Assembly (NCBI GenBank): GCA_036245805.1
Contig: BTRK01000006.1
Coordinates: forward strand, 10,076,365-10,140,364
Source of the DNA: Pristionchus mayeri
Taxonomy: Eukaryota; Nematoda; Chromadorea; Rhabditida; Neodiplogasteridae
Reading direction: 5' to 3'
Length of the DNA stretch: 64,000 nucleotides
Every line of letters begins with the position of its first letter. The stretch's first letter is position 1. Made by a program: the position numbers and the translations under genes. The notes beneath the pieces are model-generated. The model was not told the origin of the DNA. It made no database searches and worked only from the letters and a program-made list of their open reading frames with translations. Positions 55,558 to 64,000 of the stretch are shown here, piece by piece.

Positions 55558-55918
55558 TTCTAACCCGGCGCGTGTATAGTGCGCCGTGTCTCAAGATTGT
55601 CGGCAGGCGCCTACCTCGGCAGTGGGCCCACTCCTCGCCCCCCCCCCCCTCAGAAGGCTTGCTGGGTGGCCCTCGGATGTGTCAAAGAACCCGAGCCATT
55701 GGCCGGGATCGGCGACCCTTCGCGAACCGACCCCGTCCCGGTCAACACTTTTGAAGGAGCCCTGCTGAAAAGCGGTGGGGCGAGCTTTTGAAAAGTAACT
55801 TCAAGAACCTGGGTCTGCACTTTTTCCTTACTCTTCATTCGGACTCTCGACCATCCCTGTCACAACGTAATCACGGTATTCCAAAGGAGGCAGCAATTCG
55901 CGTGTTCATTCGGAACGA
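55558..55918. repeat. GC-rich diverged repeat, copy 1
   Basis: Starts TTCTAACCCGGCGCGT, contains AACCGACCCCGTCCCGGTCA and CACTTTTGAAGGAGCCC, ends around GCAATTCGCGTGTTCATTCG. The same blocks in the same order occur at 57930-58285. Includes a C11-type run near 55640. Identity unknown; the frames in it are not convincing. Confidence 0.6.
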
Positions 55919-56900
55919 AAATCAGGCAATGCTCGTCGGTTTCCCTCGTCGAGGCCGACCTATTGGTGAAGTTAGTAGGAAATCGAATATTCGACCTGTG
56001 CCAAGTCGCTGATGAAATATGATGATTTTCTCAGATAGTGTGTTTTATGTAATCATCTTGACACGCTTGCATATGCAAATAGCAGCACTCGACCGAGTAA
56101 CAAATTCTACAGTATCTTTTACGCGCACGGTAGCAAGCAGAGTTTGTGATGTGCAACGTTTCTGTGGAATCGAGAAGAATGAGAAGGAAGGCGGAGAGGG
56201 TGGAATCGATTGCATTTCATGGTCACTTGCCTCCACCATACGCACATCTTGCCTCACCCTACTTCGGTTTTTCAAAACAGGATGCGCGCCATTTTTGCGA
56301 AGCAGCGCGGCCACGCACTCCTCATTTTACATAATCTCTCGTTCGTCGGAGTATACACTCGGTCAGGCACGGCGAGAGAGTACGCGAAATACCTTGTCTT
56401 TCATCTCGCTTTCTTGTTACCACGTCCGTCGGTGGCGGCCCGCCTTGCGGCGGCCCAAAGTGCCCATCTCTTTTGGTTCGCACGGGGACCAGGGGGGACC
56501 TGGCCGGGTGCTATACCACCAGGGGACGAACGTGGCGGGAGCGATAGCTCCGACCGGCAGGGCACTCCCTAGCCCAAAGTGCCAGTCAGAGCGGGCTTAG
56601 ACTGCTGTCTTTGCGAGACAAGTCCCGCATCCCCACTTCTGGCCGAGAGAAGGGTCCTTCATAGGCGCGACGCTCTCTACCCGCACCGGGGTTGAGCGGG
56701 CGGGAGAGGCGCCGCGAAGTGGGCGGAGCTTCGCGCGGGAATTGCTGCACGTGATGGGCGAGCGATTTCAGTCAGTTAGCGCAACTAATGCGTAAAAGTT
56801 ATTTAAGATAATTTTTCAGAACTTTGATCTTAACTCTGAGCATCAGATCAGGTAAAAGCAATCTACAGTAGTTTTCGTAATTCGTTCAATCGTCTCTTCA
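55919..56900. other. Mixed repeat stretch with a GC-rich block
   Basis: 55940-56045 resembles the right end of the palindromic element at 15976-17993. 56420-56760 is strongly GC-rich (CGGTGGCGGCCCGCCTTGCG, GGGGACCAGGGGGGACCTGG) and could encode a structured RNA, but I recognise none. The 193-residue frame at 56019-56600 is low-complexity and overlaps equally long frames on the same strand, so it is not called. Confidence 0.4.
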
Positions 56901-57260
56901 GTTTCCATGCTCTCTCGTCGCTCGAGAGAGTGTGCAGAATGAAGAGACGGTTACCCGAATTGCGCGCACTTATCTGCGGAAGACCAGAAGCTATGACAGT
57001 GCTCTTCTCCTTATCACAATGCTATCATTTCCTTTTACTAGTCGAAATTCTGCTCAACTTCTCTTCATTTCCCACACTTTCTAGCCTCCAAAAAGAACTC
57101 TTACAGAGGCCATATTTGATTGTTCTTTGATCTCCCTTCTCACCACCTTGTTAACGGCTTGATCGACTGTGATGGAATCGCCCAAATGCGACCTGTTCCT
57201 CGAACTCCTTCGTCACGAATCTCATTCACTCACCTCCACCACACGCATCTTCTCCCCCCT

Positions 57261-57591
57261 CAACCCTATGTACACCTCCCATCTTTTGCACGTCACGGAG
57301 CGTCGTGGCGGGCGCTTGTGAGCCAGCTTCTAGGCCGTAGATGATGGAGGAGAGAGTGAGGGAGGGATCCCTGGTCGGTGCTCGGTCTACGACGACCGGG
57401 CGTCCGTGCCAAGCGATGCGTCACTAGGGTGATTGACTCGGAAGGGTCGATCAGCCGGGTGGATAAGGACAACCGGATGGCTCAGGCCCGAAAGGGAGCA
57501 TGCAAAAGGTTGCGCGCGTTGACAGTGGCCGGATAGCGTCTGCGAGTAGAACGCCCCGATCAGCCCTTCCAACACCTCTCGACCCATCATC
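57261..57591. repeat. 331 bp GC-rich direct repeat, copy 1
   Basis: Runs from CAACCCTATGTACACCTCCC to CTCGACCCATCATC. I saw no difference from 60049-60379. The flanks differ at once on both sides. It contains possible stems (TCGGTCTACGACGACCG; CAGGCCCGAAAGGGAGC). No long frame on either strand looks like protein. May be a mobile element without obvious TIRs, a recent duplication or a structured RNA gene. Confidence 0.85.
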
Positions 57592-57929
57592 TCCTTTTTA
57601 CATTTTTTTCAGATTTTTTGTGCAAATGTAGCACACAAGTCGGTTCAACTATTTCAGATTGCCCAAAATCAAGAGGGAGGACAGCAGAAATCATTACAGA
57701 TCATTACAGGAAAATAGCCGACTCTATCAGGTATCCTCTCCTATTGTTGTCTACAGTATCTTGTCCGACCTTGAGCTTCCGGTAGTAAAAGAGAAGAACC
57801 TGGAGAATTGACATACCAAGATGTTCTTACATTTACTGCACATTATCGATTTCTCTCGTCGGCGAGAGAGCGTGCGATATGGAGAGAGTCGTGCGCGCTG
57901 CTCTCCGACTCGTCCACCCACTCTCGCCG
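57592..57929. other. No gene recognised
   Basis: AT-rich start, then a decayed hairpin relic (CTCTCGTCGGCGAGAGAGCG at about 57852). No supported coding sequence. Confidence 0.4.
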
Positions 57930-58285
57930 TTTCTACCCCGGCGCGTACAGAGATCACCTCGCCTAGGCAAGGCGCGCTTTCCTTTAGTCTTCGGAGGGTC
58001 CCCCTCACCCCGCCCGGCCGCGCCCCAGGGGTTGGCTGGGCGGCCCCCGGGTTGGGTTATTCGCACCGCCCTCCCGAGGTCACCTCGGCGGGGTGGTGCG
58101 CGTAGCTCATGGCAAACCGACCCCGTTTCGATCAATACTTTTGGAAGAGCCCGCGGTCGGGCGAGGGATTGGGAAAGAAGTTCTCATGAAGTCTGCATTT
58201 TTTTCACTCTTAGTTCTGATAACCTCGATCATCCCAAGCATAACGTCACGCGCAGTATCCCGAAGGGAAACAATTCGTGTTTCCT
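57930..58285. repeat. GC-rich diverged repeat, copy 2
   Basis: Partner of 55558-55918: TTCTACCCCGGCGCGTACAG, then a very GC-rich stretch (CCCCGCCCGGCCGCGCCCCA), AACCGACCCCGTTTCGATCA, ATACTTTTGGAAGAGCCC and a tail ending GGGAAACAATTCGTGTTTCC. Confidence 0.6.
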
Positions 58286-58309
58286 TTGACAAATGAACGT
58301 TTGGAGTGA

Positions 58310-58870
58310 ATGCGACTACCGTACCCACACGTTGTATAGGCACGGAAAGCACCGAGCAAATGCAAGCTCATACCGTAGACTGCCTCGCCGACCTTGGTTT
58401 CTATCCACCTGAAAAGAATCGATCGATTATTTTAGCTTTGGGATAAGGCAGCGATCTTTGATAATCAATCTTCAATCTCTGAACTCACTTCGACTTGACC
58501 TCATCGAGTAATCCGTACTCCTTGTTCATGTGCGCCAGTTCGTGATTGATTACAAGAGGAGTACGGTAACTGATTGGTACGGTAATCCACAATATCGATT
58601 TCCTTACCTCTCAGGAGGAAGGCATTGACCGTGAAAAGCATCTTAGATGTCGCCTGAATCAGGGAGAAGATTGTCAAGCGAGATACTGTACACAGCGTTC
58701 TTGATCGACAGAGAAGGGATCTGAATCGAACTGCAATCAGGAAACTTGAATTCCTGCTGGAACATAAAAATGTCCTGCCTCGAATCTTCCGCTCAATGTA
58801 CGAAAGAGACCAGTCTGGTTTCCTTCGGTTTCGACAGCATGAGTTTCAGAATCGAAACAAATATTGAACG
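58310..58870 (-). CDS. Unrecognised protein-coding exons
   Basis: Several minus-strand blocks look coding. About 58690-58762 reads EFKFPDCSSIQIPSLSIKNA after a good TTTTTATGTTCCAG acceptor. About 58600-58670 reads LTIFSLIQATSKMLFTVNAF and has a GTAAGG donor. About 58490-58570 reads NHELAHMNKEYGLLDEVKS with a GTGAGT donor. About 58320-58411 follows a TTCTTTTCAG acceptor and continues in phase as WIETKVGEAVYGMSLHLLGA. Frames of the first blocks do not all join cleanly, so the model is incomplete and may be a pseudogene. The first block has a relative at 11285-11350. I do not recognise the family. Confidence 0.45.
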
Positions 58871-59199
58871 AACATTTTTGCATAAGTCGAACGAAATCGA
58901 ACAATCGAACGTTCGTCCGATCTAGGGAAGAGTTCGAACAAAAATGGTAATGAGAAGACCGATCATTTTGTTGAAACCCGTTCGAATTGTTCGTTCGAAT
59001 TCGCAACACTAGTATCAAGAATTGTATATGCAAAGGTATGGGAGCACATACTGGTAACAAGGCAACAACTCCCAAGTTGCTACCCCAACTCTCAAGCAAA
59101 CGGCACTCCGTTGCGGAAATGTCGGTTGCGGAAATGTCGTACCCCCGCGATTGCGAAAAGGGATACATGAATCATTCGATTGACTATCATAGCCACAAT

Positions 59200-59960
59200 C
59201 TCAATAAACTACCGTACTCAAAGCTAGGAATCGTCAACTACAGTACCCTACAGTAACCATGGCTACAGTAGTTCTCACCACACACAACGTGGGAGATTCG
59301 TCGCAGGTCCGTTATCTACCTATCGATGTCGCCGCACACGAAGCTACAAGTGATCTTTGATTTTTGATCTCTGGCACGGTGCCATGAATGCGATCTTGTT
59401 CTCTTACGAGGCGACTCGATCTCGAGCAGCGTCTTCTCCGCCTTGACCGCCTTTTTAACTGCAAGAAGGAGGAGTACTGTAGGCCTTGAAGCGGTATTGT
59501 AGGGGTACGGTAGGATCCAGTACACTGCTCTACACTCCTCAGGTTATTGTGAAATGGATACTGTAGCCTACTCTATTCTTCTACTTGGATGTTGTAGAGG
59601 ATATTGAAGGGAGTAGGATAAGGTAGGCTGTCCTACATCATTTCAGGTTACTGTAGACCACAGTTTTGAACCCGATTCGGATCCTACGACACACACGGCG
59701 GAGAAGATAACTGATTGCGTACGGCATGATATAACAGCTTCAGAAAGTACGGTAGCCGATGGATAAATGATTCAATCAGTTATCGATTGGGTACCATAAG
59801 AAATATGTACCGTATCGCCTCTTCTTGGACCTCTCCTTCCTCTCATTATGCTGCATCCTCAGCATCTTCATCATGGACTCGAGTCCTATCTTGGCACGAT
59901 TTTCCGAGATTAGTGTTGGTACAGTAAGTTATGGTAGGAGTATGGGGTACTGTAGCCTAG
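59200..59960. repeat. Cluster of TACTGTAG / TACAGTA / TACGGTA motifs
   Basis: Many short copies of a semi-palindromic word: CTACAGTACCCTACAGTAAC and GGCTACAGTAGTT near 59250, GTACTGTAGG, GTACGGTAGG and GATACTGTAG from 59470 to 59580, TTACTGTAG near 59652, then ACGGTAG and TACAGTAAG to 59930. Similar words occur at 58315-58590. Spacing is irregular. Such CTACAGTA-type words are common in nematode intergenic DNA (general knowledge); no function is assigned. Confidence 0.6.
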
Positions 59961-60048
59961 GGCACTCTATGGTTCGATAAGGCAGCGTAGTCGTAATGGG
60001 GATCGCCAGCGGATTCACTGGCCCCCTACCACACGCGCCCCCCTCCCC

Positions 60049-60379
60049 CAACCCTATGTACACCTCCCATCTTTTGCACGTCACGGAGCGTCGTGGCGGG
60101 CGCTTGTGAGCCAGCTTCTAGGCCGTAGATGATGGAGGAGAGAGTGAGGGAGGGATCCCTGGTCGGTGCTCGGTCTACGACGACCGGGCGTCCGTGCCAA
60201 GCGATGCGTCACTAGGGTGATTGACTCGGAAGGGTCGATCAGCCGGGTGGATAAGGACAACCGGATGGCTCAGGCCCGAAAGGGAGCATGCAAAAGGTTG
60301 CGCGCGTTGACAGTGGCCGGATAGCGTCTGCGAGTAGAACGCCCCGATCAGCCCTTCCAACACCTCTCGACCCATCATC
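60049..60379. repeat. 331 bp GC-rich direct repeat, copy 2
   Basis: No difference seen from 57261-57591, offset 2788. Flanks are unrelated except for a few C-rich bases at the left edge. Confidence 0.85.
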
Positions 60380-60950
60380 GCCTTTTGCATTTTCACATGA
60401 TTAGGCAAGCGACATTAGTTCTTTCCATTTTAAAAATTTCTTTTCATATGCATCCCTGTCCATTTGAAACAATTGCCCCCTTGTTTGACGAGTGCGATCG
60501 ACAGTAATTGTTTTCTTTCAAGTTCCGTAACTACTGCCCTAAGTTTCTCAGCTGTAGATAGAAAAGCACCCTAAAGTTAACGCCACAATTAGAAAATACG
60601 TAACTTGGCCCTCAATGTGACAGTTGCAATGAAAGCATCCCTGCACAACACCCCGTCTCAAATCAACGCTCCTGGTTTGTGTGAATGCAAGAGGAAATGG
60701 AGACAACGCTATTTATTTTGCTCTTACACAGGGAAATAGAAATTCATCTCGATTTTCGATGAAATAAACCGTTTAGAGTTCAAGCAAAGTTTCAACAAAT
60801 TAACAAACAACGCGAGAGTGGGTACTAACGGGAAACGTTTGAGATCTAATTGAACGTGTCAACCACTAACAAGCAAGAAAACTAACAATGAGAAACAGGC
60901 AAAAACAGTTCAGAAACTTGAGGGAATGAAGGATCTGGGTAAAAGACAAT
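60380..60950. other. 3' flank of prmt-1
   Basis: No gene recognised. It contains the likely 3' untranslated region of prmt-1, including an AATAAA on the minus strand at 60712-60717. Confidence 0.5.
60712..60717 (-). terminator. Possible prmt-1 polyadenylation signal
   Basis: AATAAA on the minus strand, about 235 bp beyond the prmt-1 stop codon. The only clean match noticed before the 331 bp repeat; cleavage site not known. Confidence 0.5.

Positions 60951-64000
<3,050 letters not shown>

Noticed and set aside
56019..56600. 193-residue open frame, one of the longest in the window
   Set aside because: Low-complexity GC-rich sequence with overlapping long frames in other phases; no domain, splice or start context.

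Overview
The window looks like nuclear DNA of a free-living nematode. The evidence is the small spliced exons with TTTCAG-type acceptors, a complete and highly conserved prmt-1 gene, a large degenerate family of F-box-like genes, a D34D mariner element and many palindromic miniature elements. A diplogastrid such as Pristionchus is plausible from the style of the F-box family, but this is inference only.

Layout. Positions 1-1.7 kb hold one-finger-per-exon C2H2 zinc-finger coding sequence (minus). A foldback element carrying a dead mariner follows (1.67-3.97 kb), then a tRNA-derived SINE. 4.2-12 kb is gene-poor, with small palindromic elements, a 1.4 kb Tc1-like foldback (9.25-10.70 kb) and a few doubtful exons. 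12.0-15.6 kb holds two tandem paralogues with a C-terminal membrane segment; one carries in-frame stops.

The central 37 kb is the striking part. Three inverted duplications sit side by side. IR1 has arms 16868-29300 and 30007-41429 with a 706 bp spacer. IR2 has arms 41430-46534 and 47206-52310 with a 671 bp spacer. IR3 has arms 50795-51952 and 52443-53600 with a 490 bp spacer. IR1 and IR2 abut at 41429/41430. All arms are built from one F-box-like gene family; at least nine copies or partial copies are visible. Two spacers hold the single-copy parts of genes cut by the inner breakpoints, and several breakpoints fall inside hairpin or foldback elements. Each IR1 arm also holds a 627 bp tandem array made of part of an F-box exon fused to half a foldback element, about 10 copies on the left and 8 on the right. 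One copy of the family (46504-50229, minus) still reads as a complete 377-residue gene; its last codons come from the other side of an inversion junction.

53.6-60.9 kb is repeat-rich: a transthyretin-like fragment, two diverged GC-rich blocks, two apparently identical 331 bp GC-rich direct repeats, some unrecognised coding exons (58.3-58.9 kb) and a region dense in TACTGTAG-like motifs. The window ends with a nine-exon prmt-1 gene (60951-62960, minus), intact at every catalytic motif, and its upstream region.

The genes do not form one pathway. The biology is structural: a fast-changing F-box cluster reshaped by inverted duplication, tandem amplification and TTAA- or TA-target miniature elements, next to a conserved housekeeping gene. 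All identities come from reading the sequence; no database search was run.
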